Below are positions 1 to 11,932 of a stretch of DNA of 64,000 bases, piece after piece. Made by a program: the position numbers and the translations under genes. Each line of letters starts with the position of its first letter. The stretch's first letter is position 1. Origin of the DNA: Oegoconia quadripuncta. Its lineage: Eukaryota > Arthropoda > Insecta > Lepidoptera > Autostichidae. The stretch is taken from contig OX438743.1 of NCBI GenBank assembly GCA_949316235.1, positions 43,253,440 through 43,317,439 on the forward strand, given 5' to 3'. The notes beneath the pieces were generated by a model. It worked only from the letters and a program-made list of their open reading frames with translations. It did not search any database and was not told the DNA's origin.

Positions 1-263
1 TTAACCAAATCATCAAATCAACAAAGATTTTCTTTGTAAAGCGACCCTGAGAAAAATACCGCCATTAATTAGACTTTGCTCTTTGATAAAATGATAATCT
101 TGTTCGATTCGATTTCGATTCCCGAGCAGCCCAATTAAATTTAATTACTTTTGTGTTCTTATCCAACTGCTCTTAAATAAGAAGGAACACATAGTGAGGA
201 AACTTGCATACCTGAGAAATAAAAATTCAAAGGCTGTGAAGTCCCCAACCCTCACTCCCTGGA

Positions 264-392
264 CCCTCCCTCCCTCCCTCCCTCACACCAAGCATTGGGT
301 TAGCGTGGTGGACTACGGCCCATACTCTCTCATATACGAGGGAGGGCCCATATCCCTGCAGTAGGATGTTTACGGGCTGATGATGATGAATC
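264..392 (+). repeat. CCCT-run plus LINE-type 3' tail (GATGATGATG end)
   Basis: A run of CCCT units is followed by the phrase 'GTGGTGGACTACGGCCCATA', then 'CCCTGCAGTAGGATG' and a GATGATGATGAA end. The same unit recurs at 11310-11404, 19115-19215, 40017-40112 and 47383-47487. Such GATGAT-ended units are typical of lepidopteran RTE-type LINEs and the SINEs that borrow their tails. Family assignment is inferred. Confidence 0.6.
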
Positions 393-772
393 CAATGGAT
401 AATACTTTAGAATTATTTATCCGTTGTAATCTGTAAACTTTACTTTTTATTAGGTGAAATGGGTGGTCAAACACATTCAGTACATACATACATATAAAGT
501 CTCGCGTCAGGACTCACGAGGTCAGATATCACAAAAACATATGCGTTTGGATGTAAGTACCAAACATTAAACAACATCCACAGGGACAGGGAGTGAGCCC
601 TTCGCCGTTAAAACGTGCAAGTCTATAGATGTTTTGTGGTGGAAAGTCCCTTAGTCGCCTTTTACGACACTCACGGGAAGAAATGGGTTGGTTGTACTTT
701 TTTTTAAATGCTTGTTTGTATCCAGTCTCATAAAAAAGGACGAATTTAGCTTTATGAAAAAACTTTTTTTTA

Positions 773-1015
773 ACGACCGGTTGGTGTAGTGGATGGTGAC
801 CCTGTCAGCGAAACCAACGGTTGCTGGTTCGAATCCCGCGAGGAGTAAATGTTGTGTGATGAATACGAACATTTATTCCAGAGTCATGGATGTTTATAAA
901 AAATATTTATGTATGTTTATCCGTTATCTAGTATCCATAGCACAAGCTTTGCTTAGTTTGGGACTAGATGATTGGTGTAAGTGTCCGAAATATTTATTAT
1001 ATAGTACAATAATGA
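773..1015 (+). repeat. tRNA-derived SINE, family A
   Basis: The head has a Pol III box A-like stretch (GGTGTAGTGGATGG) and a box B (GGTTCGAATCCC at about 828-839). The body carries 'GTGATGAATACGAACATTTA' and 'TTTGGGACTAGATGATTGGT', and it ends in an AT-rich tail. A second long copy is at 21560-21862 and fragments are at 16250, 19245 and 25045. The acceptor stem does not pair, so it is a SINE, not a tRNA gene. Confidence 0.8.
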
Positions 1016-1190
1016 AATAATGAAACTATACACATAAAAAATAAAAATATTATGAGAATATTTCATTGAATATTCTCATAATATTTTTAAAATGTGTAAT
1101 TCAGAATATCACTTTTCGTCCTAATTTTGGGCCCCTTCGGTGATACTTTTGGTATCAGACCCCCAACTGACCTGCTTGTTTTGCCCACAG

Positions 1191-1805
1191 GAGAACATGG
1201 CAAAAATCACCCGCGAGCCCACCCAAGTTGCCGTGGACGGTCGCCATCTGCCCAGCCTGGTGCAGGTCATGTCATCAGGTCAGCGATACCACATCACCCT
1301 CCAAGACTACAACAAGATGTGCATCATGAGGCGAGAGAAGCTCCAGCAACTCCATGAGGGCGAGAAGACAAAGAAACCTGAAGAGACTATTGTTACAGAA
1401 CTGCAACCGTCCACTATGTTAGGAAACGGTGGGACAGTAGTGCAGAATATAGCTGCAGAGAAGGAGGAGAGACGAGATATGCCAGAATTGAGTCAGATAT
1501 CGAGTAACGCGGCGACGATACTGAAGAACGTCGGCCTGAAGAATATAACGATAGCCCCGATCCCACCGAAAACTGCAACGGTAACGTCACAGACAGCGGT
1601 GATGACGTCACCGCTGCTAGTGACCTCAAAGCTGCCCTTATGTACCATTAGCAGTGAAAATGTATTATCAAACCCGGTGGTGACCAGTATGATGATGCCG
1701 AAGATACCCAAATCTCTAACAGTGATCCCTCAGACGGTGATGGTGCCGTCCGGAATGGTGGTACCCATGGTTGTGCCAACCACAGCGTCTGAAGCGAGAC
1801 CATAA
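1191..1805 (+). CDS. Terminal coding exon of an unrecognised, probably nuclear protein
   Basis: The frame opens immediately after a strong acceptor (CCCACAG, 1184-1190) in phase 0 and runs 204 codons to TAA at 1803-1805. I take it as the last exon of a plus-strand gene whose earlier exons are outside the window; no start codon is assumed. The first 55 or so residues look globular (HLPSLVQVMSSGQRYHITL, then a basic helix rich in R, E, K and Q). The rest is a low-complexity region rich in Pro, Thr, Val, Met and Ser (for example MMMPKIPKSLTVIPQTVM), as is common in transactivation or scaffold regions of transcription-related proteins. Base composition is clearly less AT-rich than the flanks. I do not recognise the family. 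A nuclear role is inference from composition only. Confidence 0.75.
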   Translation, partial: ENMAKITREPTQVAVDGRHLPSLVQVMSSGQRYHITLQDYNKMCIMRREKLQQLHEGEKTKKPEETIVTELQPSTMLGNGGTVVQNIAAEKEERRDMPELSQISSNAATILKNVGLKNITIAPIPPKTATVTSQTAVMTSPLLVTSKLPLCTISSENVLSNPVVTSMMMPKIPKSLTVIPQTVMVPSGMVVPMVVPTTASEARP

Positions 1806-2900
1806 CAAAACCTCTACTTCGTGGTCATCTAGCGACGGCCTGTGACTACCAACAAGTGAGGACAGTAGGACCCCTAGTGTTCGTAGTCACCTGAATCCTA
1901 TTAGTGTGATAGTGAGATACTTGCCTCAGTGAAAGTGATTGTGAGGATACGATAGACACCGGAGAAGCCTTAGTAATTATATTGTGTACATACTAGTTGC
2001 TTAGGACTGGACTGCGCTGTGAATAGTGGTGACGTGGATTGTGTTATTTTATAATAATATTACTCGGTTATTATATTAGTTGTTAGTTTTTATTTGTGCA
2101 AATGATACGCAGGACAGGACTGTTTAGTTTTCCTTTATTTATTTTTTAAATGAATCCTACGAAGGCACTTGTGTCATGGAATATGCAATACATTGATATG
2201 ATTTAGAACTTTGATGTGTGGAAATTTTAACGTAACCATTCAATACTAACATAATTATTTGGCATATTATACTCACAGGGGTGTTAACTATGTATGCCAC
2301 TGATGTAAACGCTAAGCGTTAAACTTGCGCGTTTACAGCAACAGATATCGAAGGGAACCTTACGCTTTATACATGGTGTAATCGAGACTTTTTTATTATC
2401 CTTGGGAGGGAAACAAAGGGTCTATGTCCTCCGATCTATCAATTATCCTTGTGCAAAAAATTTAGGCTAACGACGTGAAAAGACAGACAGTGTAGCACTT
2501 GACTTTATAATATTAAGAATGAAAAGAGACTTGATAAGACCAAAATTTTTATTTTTCTTTCAATCTATAATTTTATAGGAAAATTTTACACTTGTAAATA
2601 GTCAGTTTTCCTAAGCTACCATTTACAATACGTATACTCATCTGAGATAACGTTTATTGACTAATTAATGAGAGCTTTGTGTATTTGTGTAAGATATAAT
2701 AAGTAGTTCATTTTCAAAACGCACTCATATGTATTTGTTAAAATATTTTTAGTAGGCCACAATTAACTGCTGTAGTAAGCGACTTGTAGCTTCAAATGTT
2801 ATGTTGTTTTGTTCACTAAACGATGTAATTACCGCAGTCAAATACAAAAATACTTTATTTTGCAAGTACGCTAATAAATTCAAATTTAACATTACTCATT
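1806..2900 (+). other. Probable 3' UTR of the terminal exon
   Basis: AT-rich non-coding sequence follows the stop codon without any recognisable repeat. The first clear AATAAA after the stop is at 2873-2878, which would give a 3' UTR of about 1.1 kb. The true poly(A) site cannot be fixed from sequence alone. Confidence 0.4.
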
Positions 2901-3042
2901 TTTATACTACGTCAATATAAATCTTGCTTGACGATTACACCTTGTATAGGCAATAGACAAGTTGACAAACTAGCTCCACCCCAATTGTAGTTGCGCATAC
3001 GCAGCTATCGTCTGACACCAACCAAATACGCACGCTGGACAG

Positions 3043-3364
3043 TGGTGTCGATTCGGATGTACAACGAACTAACTAAATTTAAAGCAGATACATCCTTTTC
3101 TAACACTATTAACGTGAAAGGGACGACTATAAATTAAGGCCTGTCAAATTAAGTTAAGAGCTGTCAAAACAAGTCGCTCCATAGTATTTTAATCGTGACG
3201 TCGCTAGGTGTACACCTAATATTGATAAAGAAGTGCTTGTTTTGATCCTTTTACTTAATTTGACAGGACTTAATTATATGTCGTCCTTTTCATGTATTAG
3301 TGGTTAGAAAAGGATACATATAATTTAAATTTAGTTAGTTCGTTGTACATCCGAATCGACACCA
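3043..3364. mobile_element. MITE with long terminal inverted repeats (TGGTGTCGATTCGG family)
   Basis: The left end TGGTGTCGATTCGGATGTAC is mirrored at the right end as GTACATCCGAATCGACACCA. The arms continue inward for at least 40 bp with few mismatches. It has no coding capacity. A shorter relative is at 33492-33643 and a left half at 13119. The superfamily is not certain, because I could not define a clean target duplication. Confidence 0.8.
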
Positions 3365-4010
3365 GTATCTGCATAATTCTAAAACCACGCTTTGTCCATT
3401 AGCTGGCTTAAGGAATGACTTGTTGATTTGGAGGCAAAAATTCATCATCCATATAATATTTATTATCATTATAGTGAATTTCATTAATTCATCACACGTT
3501 GGGAACGCGAATAATGCGAGTTAAAATGCGACCGACGATCTGTAATTTTCGCATGCAAACTCAAAAAGGGCTCGCCAGGGCTTTGTCTAACATTAATAGC
3601 ATATAACAAAATGTCATGGTAAATTACACTACATTGTCACGATTGTGAAACAGGTCCCAGGTTCTGTCTCAAATCTCATACTGTTGTGTTCCGGTGGGTA
3701 GGTCAAGAGAGCCAGTGAAATTACAGACTTCCATTTCTCATAGTGACGGCCTATCTGTGGCCTGTATTTTCAGTGGAAAATGAAGGTTTACCTGTTGGAG
3801 AGGTTACAGATTCATCATTAATCTCAGGCCACACCCACTGCTGGGTGTAGGCCAATTCTCACGGGCATATGCAGCCGGTTATGAGATCATGATTCAATAT
3901 TTATTTCGTAAGAGAAGAACGGGAGAATCTCGTCTGTTGCTCTTTTTTAAATTGTATTGAAAAATTACCATAATTTGTTATAAATTTCTTGAAGTGACTT
4001 GCATATACAA

Positions 4011-4175
4011 ACTAAGCAACTAGCGCTTGTATTATGGATACCTCATGGTTGATGAATGTATACTACTTGCGTACACTTGTTCGTATTCGTTATACAACCA
4101 TATGCCCCTAGCGGAATTCGAACCCGCAACCATTGATTTCGAGGACAGGTTCGATACTTAATTCGACTATACAGT
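4011..4175 (-). repeat. SINE family C, diverged copy
   Basis: On the minus strand this reads as a tRNA-like head with a box B (GGGTTCGAATTCCGCTAGGG, 4103-4122) followed by the family C body (CATATGGTTG) and the 3' motif AGTTGCTTAG. The 5' head is badly eroded. Confidence 0.6.
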
Positions 4176-4488
4176 GTGTTAATTTAATCGCTTTCAACAT
4201 TAAAGTAGATAATATACTATAACTAATAGAACACAAGAATAGTTGAATTGGCAAAACAACCAACTTCAGGAAAGTTCCTCTCTCTATCTCCGGAGTGCAT
4301 CATCAGATCTGAACCAAATTTATATGGAACCACCCTCGTGATAAACGCTATCAAACAAAAAACAATCATCAAAATAAAAAATTGACCCTTTTTGGGAATC
4401 GATTAAAAATGTAAAAAATTTTCTCTTTTTTTACCCGACTGCGCCAGAAGGGAGGGTAATATTTATGTTAAAATACCTCTATAATACA

Positions 4489-4545
4489 AACCTAGTTGCT
4501 TCGTGTGGAACTAGATGGCGCTGTGTATATGTCCAAGGATCCTTA
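4489..4545 (+). repeat. SINE family C, 3' fragment
   Basis: Only the 3' module is present: AGTTGCTTCGTGTGGAACTA followed by GATGGCGCTGTGTATATG, the hallmark 3' end of family C copies elsewhere in the window. Confidence 0.65.
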
Positions 4546-6020
4546 TTAATATGTTATTTTGTCTTTGAGCATCTGTAATAAATTATATGGTAACTTCTTC
4601 AATGGGGATTCTGAAACTTCTGAGATTTCCTATTCAGCTTGCGAACTGCTTGAAATATAATCCATTTTGGTGTCATGTTACAAAATTAACTTTATTGCAA
4701 TGACTAACTACCTGCTAATGTTAATTATGTTGTAATAAACGCATTCTACATTAATACTTCCTCCATTTAAAAGACTTAAACATACCTGCAACTATACAGG
4801 GTGAAATGGAACCATGTGGCATACTGCTGATATATAGGTTGGACCTGCAGATTTTTCTCGATGGTAAAAATTATACTATTTATTTAAAAATCGATTTTTT
4901 AATGACAATATTCAATGTCAGTTGGCCGTTATAAATAAGTAAGAGCATGTATATACAGGAGGTCAATGATCTCTGATTTTGTTTCTGAGAGTTTACATAA
5001 TTTACTATTTGACAGTATGGCAAAATATGTAACCCTAACTTAATTTAAATTTAATCCAAAAGGGTGTCAGTTTGTGGCATAGCGTCATAACGAACATACT
5101 TGAAGAAAATAGTCTTTATTAGAACTTACCAAGACTCATATTAAGTTCACATTAACACAAGTATCACATTTGATAATCTCTAAGTTATTAAGTATTCGAC
5201 TTCAAGAAATTAGTTTAGTCTATATCAGCAATAGACCACGTGGTTTTAGGAATTTATACGAAATCATTATACCCTACTCGTTTCCTCTCCAGTCACAATA
5301 CTGAATACCCATAATATACATCTAAAATAATATTTTGAAAGAACATTCAAAATTCTCTAGTCAGGTTTGAATATGCATTTATAATTTATTTGAGTTCCAT
5401 CTCGGAGCCTGGTATCATTTGCGTGAAGGCGGATAACTGTACTGTAACATAAGGAATAAACTGTATAACTATAACATTAAGTATCGCTGAATGCATATTT
5501 TTTCATTCATGTAATAATAATTAGTTAATGATTCACAAGAAACGGTTCACAATAAAATTAATAAATCACTAAAAAAAAATGTACCAAAAAATAAACACTA
5601 CATTTACAATACAATAATATATTTTGTAAATTCATATTTTAATCATGATTTGATTACATATTTTTACATGTCTATGTATAAATGGAAGGTACAGTTAAAG
5701 GTGAATAAATAACGAAATTTATAATATTTTAGTATCTGATTGTACTTATTTACAATGGAAATACACATCTGACATAATCATATTGCATACATTGACGAGT
5801 TTGTATATAGCGCAATACCTGTTCTAGTACGTTCGCGTGCAATGTAGTGTAGGTTTAGTGAAATTGTAGTTGACGTTCGTAATGTTGGATGTGTATTGCC
5901 AAGCCTCTCCCACAGTACTGTGATCTCATGTTACCTCTATTGACAGAGTAAATTACCTATAAACCTATGCTATAAAGTTTCTGAAATTGACTATATAAAT
6001 AAATAAATAAATATAAATAA

Positions 6021-6280
6021 ATATCCTTAGACATACACACAGCGCCATCTAGTTCCACATTAAGCAACTACAAGCTTGTGTTGTGGATACCAGATGGTTG
6101 ATATACTACATAAATACATTTTTTGTGTAAATAAATACTTATTATAAATGAAAACATCCATAACTCGGGTACACATGTCCGTATTCATCACACAAACATA
6201 TGCCCCTAGCGGGATTCGAACCCGCAACCTTTTGGTATAGTGGTCAGAGTTGCTAACCACTACACCAAACAGGTCGTCAT
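6021..6280 (-). repeat. SINE family C, near full-length
   Basis: Minus-strand tRNA-headed SINE. It starts GACGACCTGTTTGGTGTAGT (box A), has box B GGTTCGAATCCCGCTAGGGG, a middle with GTGATGAATACGGACATGTG, then TATCAACCATCTGGTATCC, and ends GGAACTAGATGGCGCTGTGT. About 260 bp. Other copies are at 6614, 16725, 28136, 28400, 32510, 41058 and 42155. Confidence 0.85.
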
Positions 6281-6613
6281 ATGGACATAAGGGTGTCCAA
6301 AGAAGTTGGCTGATGACTTTATTTATTACATACAATGTTTATTTTTGGCAGCTCATTAATATACAATTTTGTAACCGTTTTGGCAACGTTTTCCCAATTA
6401 ATTCGTTGCGTGAACCGCACTATTTTAATTGCAGAATGTTTATATGACCGCTGTCAAAGATAAAATCGTCTCTGTACACCCTTTACATTATGCAGTATAA
6501 ATATTGATCTACGCGAGATCCAAAAATTATAACAGGTATACAGGGTGGATAAGGGGAGGGAAGATGCGAGATGGCGATTTGACTAAAGAAAATATTCAGA
6601 TAAGATAAACTGA

Positions 6614-6870
6614 TGACGACCTGTTTGGTGTAGTGGTTAGAAATTCTGTTGCTATACCAAAAGGTCGCGGGTTCGAATCCCGCTAGGGGCATATGTTTGT
6701 ATGATGAATACAGACATGTGTTCCCGAGTTATGGATGTTTTTCATTTATATGTGTATTTATTTACAAAAAAAAAAGTATTTGTGTAGTTTATCAACCATC
6801 TGCTATCTACAACATAAGCCTATAGTTGCTTACTGTGGAACTAGATATTTATTATTATTATTATTCTAGT
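6614..6870 (+). repeat. SINE family C, near full-length
   Basis: Plus-strand copy with head GACGACCTGTTTGGTGTAGT, box B GGTTCGAATCCCGCTAGGGG, and the end GGAACTAGAT followed by an ATT microsatellite tail. It lies only about 330 bp from the oppositely oriented copy at 6021-6280. Confidence 0.85.
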
Positions 6871-7958
6871 TTTGAAAAGTAGCTTACCTAGATGGGCTTT
6901 AAACCGACAAAAGGAATTTATGATTTATTGCGCCACTCAATAAGGTTTATAATAACATCAAAGCTCATTTAATGCCCTCATTAAAGGAAGAATTTTATGT
7001 CAGTTTCGAATTCTATGAAATTTTTTTTCTTTTGAAAAAAATTTACTGAAACATTTGCTAATCTTATTATTTAAGGTGCTTTCCATACACCGACCGCCTC
7101 TTCCACCCTGTATTTGCAAAAATTAAACAAATAAGAAAATTAGACAATAGGTACAAGCACCTTTAGCCAAGGGCCTATCGTTTCCATGACAACAAACGAT
7201 AACGCTTCACTTCTCGCAGCTGATTGGATATCACCTGTTCTTGCCTTATTGATATTCTGGAATTGAGGCGGTAACGTTTGTCTTTATACAAACGTTTGAC
7301 ACTTGTATAATTTTGGAAATGCGAATTAACTAGGTACTTATCTTAAGGAAAGTTTCACATTTTTCCATATCCAATATATAAAATAGCTCGAGATGGTAAC
7401 AATGTGGGAGAGGCCAATCCAGGATTATTTCCACACAACTTGAAGGCAGAACGAGTTAAATTCTAAGAATTTACTGAATGTGAAGTATATAGGTACAGTC
7501 GACGTCATTGTCATTCGTACAGGGCTGTTTTGGTAGCTTGAACCATCAAATAGCCCTGTATGATAATTAAGGAGCCAACTGTACCATTTGTAGATAGTTT
7601 CGTTTGTTTGCTAGACTAGAACAGTAATTGCTAGTAAGTAAATTATTATTCACTGAAAGCTCTTAGCATATTGTACCAATAGCTTCTTTACTTTTCTCCA
7701 CTGAACACTTGGTAAATGTTGTTCGTTCTAAAGTCAACGGTTTTGTGTGGAAATCAACCCTGGATTGATTTTACTCCTTTGAACTATTTATATCTTGCAT
7801 TACATTTCTTGAGTGTTTAATCTAAGAGCTTCGAAATATTCTCCTTCGAACAAATATTACCTTAGAAGTTTACATTTTTCATTGGTACTCGAGTAAATAC
7901 ACATGTTGTTACAAATAAACCCTTTTCCCAATTATCATAGTGCACCCGTTTTATACAT

Positions 7959-8096
7959 AAAACGAATTGTTCAATAAATATGTTCGTTATTATCCACTAA
8001 TTTCTGTTAACAGTAAACAAATCACAACCCAAGTATTCATAGGGGCCTGTATTTTTATATGAAATAATTACTATTACTTATTGAACAATTCGTTTT
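7959..8096. repeat. Short element with perfect 19-bp inverted repeats
   Basis: AAAACGAATTGTTCAATAA at 7959-7977 is exactly mirrored by TTATTGAACAATTCGTTTT at 8078-8096, enclosing 100 bp. It has no coding capacity. It resembles a small MITE, and no second copy was noticed. Confidence 0.6.
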
Positions 8097-9419
8097 GATT
8101 GCATAATGTAATGTCAGATATATTTATTAATAGTTTTGGTAGAGGCGCCTTTTTGTCTAAAGAAATAACACGTGATCGTTCTCTATGTTGATGTTTTTAT
8201 GAGACGAATGAAGGCTAATGGTGGGTTCAAAACTCTGCCAAAACAATGGACTTGCATAATATAGTTATTGACCTGTTTATGAATCTCTCGAACGCTCACC
8301 ACGGCCTTACTCTACCGCTTCTCATCTGTTTCGACCACATAAATAAGTACTCTCCATTGCTTGCTTTGCAAGCTTATTAATAGTAGTGGTAATGGTAAGC
8401 AAGCAATGGTATGCAATCATGCGTATTAATCGTTGATTGCATACGTCATGCTGTTGTTCCATTTTGAAAATTGTTTAATAACTTTTTATTACCTCTTTTT
8501 TGAGATAAGGTCTAAGGCGCCCACCGAATTATTTTATCATCAAATCAGCTACAGGACGTGCACTGTTGAAGATAGATCAATACGCATTTAATAGTGACTA
8601 CTTACAATGGTTTTCATAAAAGTACTATATTTAGGACATTGGTTGTTCATGGCTACCCGCCAAGCATAAAGTATGAAGCAACTGCCGTCGAGTAAGCTGT
8701 ATGACCTCCGACCGACCATGTGACGCAAATTATTTCAAACTGTCAAGTTGTGCTGCATCAGTGACAAGATTTGAGACACAAGATACGTTGTATCGCTTCT
8801 ATGTAATATCATTTAATTTATGGCTAGCCCTTCCGAAATATTTTTCTGTATTTTTTTTGGGGTCCGAACCAGACGAGTTCAAACTAAAGTCTGTTAGTGA
8901 GTTTACTTTGTCCGTATCTCTCATTAAGACAGAGGCCTTAGAGTAATAGCCGGGAGATAATAATAAAACGTCCAAAAATTGTACGGAATTCTCGCTGCAC
9001 TAATTCGCCTGACACTTGTTTTGTGCCAATGTTCTTCCTGTAGGAGAATGGGCAACCAAATTATTTGAACATAAATGTGTGCCGATCAGTATGAGAGCTA
9101 GTAATTATTTGTGTAACATGTGTGCCCGTTCAGAGAAAAATGCGTGAGAGTGATTCAAAACCAGGCCCCCTAATCGAAATAGTGCCTCACAGATTAAAGT
9201 GCAATAATTATAGTTAATGTTACAATGTTGTCTGAATCATTTTAAAATAAAAAGATATATATTCATAGTTGATTACAATTTAAATAATGAAATTCAATAC
9301 ACACTGGATGAGATATTTTGCAGTGGCCATAGGAGACTCATATAGAGTCTTGATGTGCCTTATAATAAATCTTAAGGTTATTTTTTCAAAGTCTGTATCC
9401 GTGTATGATCCTTCGCTTC

Positions 9420-9660
9420 AAACAAGTACACGCGTCCGCTGGACGACCGTAACGAGCGACGCGGCGAGCGAATTCAATAATCACTGCTCGGTCATGACGA
9501 CGTGCCGAGTGGCCGATATCAAGACAGCGCGCAGTGATTATTCAATTTGATAGCCGTGTCGCCCGTCGTGGCGAGATCGTGTCTGGGCCGTAAAACTTCC
9601 ATTATAAGCAGGTCTCGCTACGTCCGCATGTCCGGTAGCGTCGCGGGGCCAACTTACACT
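9420..9660. other. GC/CpG-rich non-coding patch with an inverted repeat
   Basis: This patch is much richer in GC and CpG than its surroundings and has no sustained plausible frame. It contains TTCAATAATCACTGC (about 9473) mirrored by GCAGTGATTATTCAA (about 9532). Its right part (GTCTCGCTACGTCCGCAT ... CCAACTTACACTG) resembles 12869-12921, so at least that part is probably repeated DNA rather than a host regulatory element. Confidence 0.4.
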
Positions 9661-10717
9661 GGTAAGGTTACGGTCGTCTGTTAACTAATAGATTTGTCTG
9701 TTTTTAATGTTTTGCCTGTTATATGTTTATGTAGGTGTAGCCAAAACTCAACTACAATCAATCATTCTTTCTTTAAAATGACTGCCGATTTTCATGAAGC
9801 TGTAGCAAGCAGGACACGACATTCAACGGAGTGCATTGATTACTTGTTCGAAAAACAGTGTTGACATTGTATTATAGCGATTGCAAGTTTTCCATAGTTA
9901 TCTTAAAATAGGATTACCTAAGTATATATTATTTAATTTTGGAAAAAGTAATCAATTACACTCCCCTAGAATTTTTTTTAAAATCCGCCCTTGTTTTAAA
10001 GAAATTTTGTTGTGAATTAGTATGATAGAGAAGTATTGGCGAGGCCCTTGCATTGAAGAAATCCGTTTGTACATACTTTATATTTAATTATTCACAACTG
10101 ATTTTAAATTTTAAACTTCAAGACTCATTGTTTATTGTTCGATACTTAATCAAGACTACCGTGATTGGTCAGCATTTGTCGTTAAGGATTTTAGTTCATT
10201 CGATCTTGATAGATCGTTTCACACCACTTTATGTTGAATATATAAATGGTTTTTACACCTCTCACAAGGATCACTACGTTTTATTATACCGTGTGTAAAA
10301 GGGAAGTTCAACGATATACCTATATATTGATAATCCTAAACTCTTGGTTGAAGAATTGTATGTTAAATATCTATTGTTGAAAATTACTAGTATTTTATTT
10401 GGTCCAATGGTATATATACGGTCCAATGTTAACATTTAATGTACAGAAAAATATAAAAAAAAAATATTATATTTGTTAAGGCGATCTGTCCCGTCAATAA
10501 TGCTCACGATTGGTATCTGGTGATTCCGTCTCCAATACCGCCCTGGAACATGTCGCCTTAACAGATTGTCGAATGTTATTGATACTGCTACATATAGTAT
10601 TTAGTATTTTGGAAGTTTAATGTGAAGTTATTGTTCTCGCTGACTGCACGGTGAGCATCGCCCACAGACGTATACATTAGTAGACTAAATAGCATGGCCC
10701 GTTTCAATACAGAAGTA

Positions 10718-10950
10718 TTAGCAACGTCTAGGCTTTGAAGAATGAGGAAATGTCTAGAAATGGGGTCTAATTATTTGGCTTATCAGATCACGAATTTATT
10801 AATACTGTAACTAATGCCTCGTATTTTTCTTCAAGCAATATTTGTATATAAAAGTTTCGTAGTTGACATACTGCAAAGCGTCGTGGTGTTTAGCATAAGC
10901 ATATTGATAGTTGGTCTACTATTTATGGCTCTGTGGCATCACCGAACTGA
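10718..10950 (+). repeat. Dispersed repeat shared with 57400-57620
   Basis: From 'CTAGGCTTTGAAGAATGAGG' onward the order of short identical blocks (TCTAGAAATGGG, ACGAATTTA, ACTAATGC, TTAGCATA) matches 57400-57620 in the same orientation. The copies are diverged and neither shows coding capacity. Confidence 0.5.
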
Positions 10951-11309
10951 ACAAATGGCTCTGCAGCCAGGACGTTAGTTTCTTCCAAAGATAGCCAGTT
11001 AGTTCACAACATTATCATTATGTTTAGTTTAATATCGGCACGGTGCTGTCGCCTCGTGCCTAAGGTATGAATTTCTATTAAACATATCTTTATCTCTCAT
11101 ATTTATTTGTTTCTTTTTACCTCTATCTTACAAACCATAATTTCTTGAGAGTTTTTCCGTCCAGTGGCGCTCTCGGTGGATAAATTAAAAATTCTTTTTA
11201 AATGACTAACCAATGAAAAAAATCGCTGTGACCTGCATTCTAGAAGCCTAAATGCTAATTATAAATAAAACCTAAATAGTTCCAGAATTCTCGATTAAAA
11301 AAAATGTTT

Positions 11310-11404
11310 GGGCCAGCGTGGTGGACTATGGCCCATACTCCGATCATTATACGAGAGAAGGCCTATATCCCTGCAGTGGGATGTTTACGGGCTGATGATG
11401 ATGA
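11310..11404 (+). repeat. LINE-type 3' tail repeat
   Basis: Same unit as at 285-392: GTGGTGGACTATGGCCCATA, CCCTGCAGTGGGATGTTTAC, ending GGGCTGATGATGATGA. Confidence 0.65.
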
Positions 11405-11743
11405 GGTCTGATTTAGAAAGGCACTTTCTTTAAAATTGGCTGAATATTGATTGAAAATGATTCAATCAAAGTTGTCGATGTATTCGTGCCATCTAACATT
11501 TTTGAACTATATTTATCTAAACAGCGAACTGACAAATTCTGATGTCTGATCTCATCACATTTCTATTGATGATGCCCGTGCCAAGATGAGCCATACGTTT
11601 TGGCGTATTGTCCATGCAGTTTTGTGTTGTTTTCTGGCCCATTGTACAGGCACGGTATTGCATCTAGATAAAACAAATTGACGGGAGAAACGTTTTTAAC
11701 GTGAAGTTTATGGGAGGTCGTTCTGAATATCTATTAGATCTGT

Positions 11744-11932
11744 GTGCGTAGTATGAGTTTTGTCTCGTTTATAACTTTACCATCGCGTTCGCGTTTACAA
11801 AAAAAGTGCCTGTGAAAATAAATCGCTTGCAAACTATCCGCTAGAAGCGCTGCACATTTCTCCATACAAATCGTCACGTAAACGTGAACGCGGTAGCAAA
11901 GTTAAGTCGAAACAAAACTCACACTCAGCCCC
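11744..11932. mobile_element. MITE of about 190 bp (GAGTTTTGTCTCG family)
   Basis: The left arm (GAGTTTTGTCTCG, AACTTTACCATCGCGTTCGC, GTTTAC) is mirrored by the right arm (GTAAACGTGAACGCGGTAGC, AAAGTTAAGTCGAAACAAAA, CTC). The middle includes GAAGCGCTGCACATTTCTCC. A second copy is at 59701-59892. No coding capacity. Confidence 0.8.

Larger units (their letters stand above)
1..1190. other. Intron / upstream non-coding DNA with repeat debris
   Basis: No coding exon is visible here. The stretch holds a CCCT simple repeat (about 264-287), a LINE-type tail ending in GATGATGATG (about 285-390) and one nearly complete tRNA-headed SINE (about 773-1015). It ends at a good splice acceptor (polypyrimidine then CCCACAG, 1184-1190), so it is probably the last intron of the gene whose terminal exon follows. 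Confidence 0.6.

Noticed and set aside
6180..6280. tRNA genes at SINE heads (also 773, 18101, 28600, 32700, 34259, 38253, 41250, 42350)
   Set aside because: They have box A and B promoters, but the acceptor stems do not pair and each is followed by the same SINE body, so they are SINE heads.
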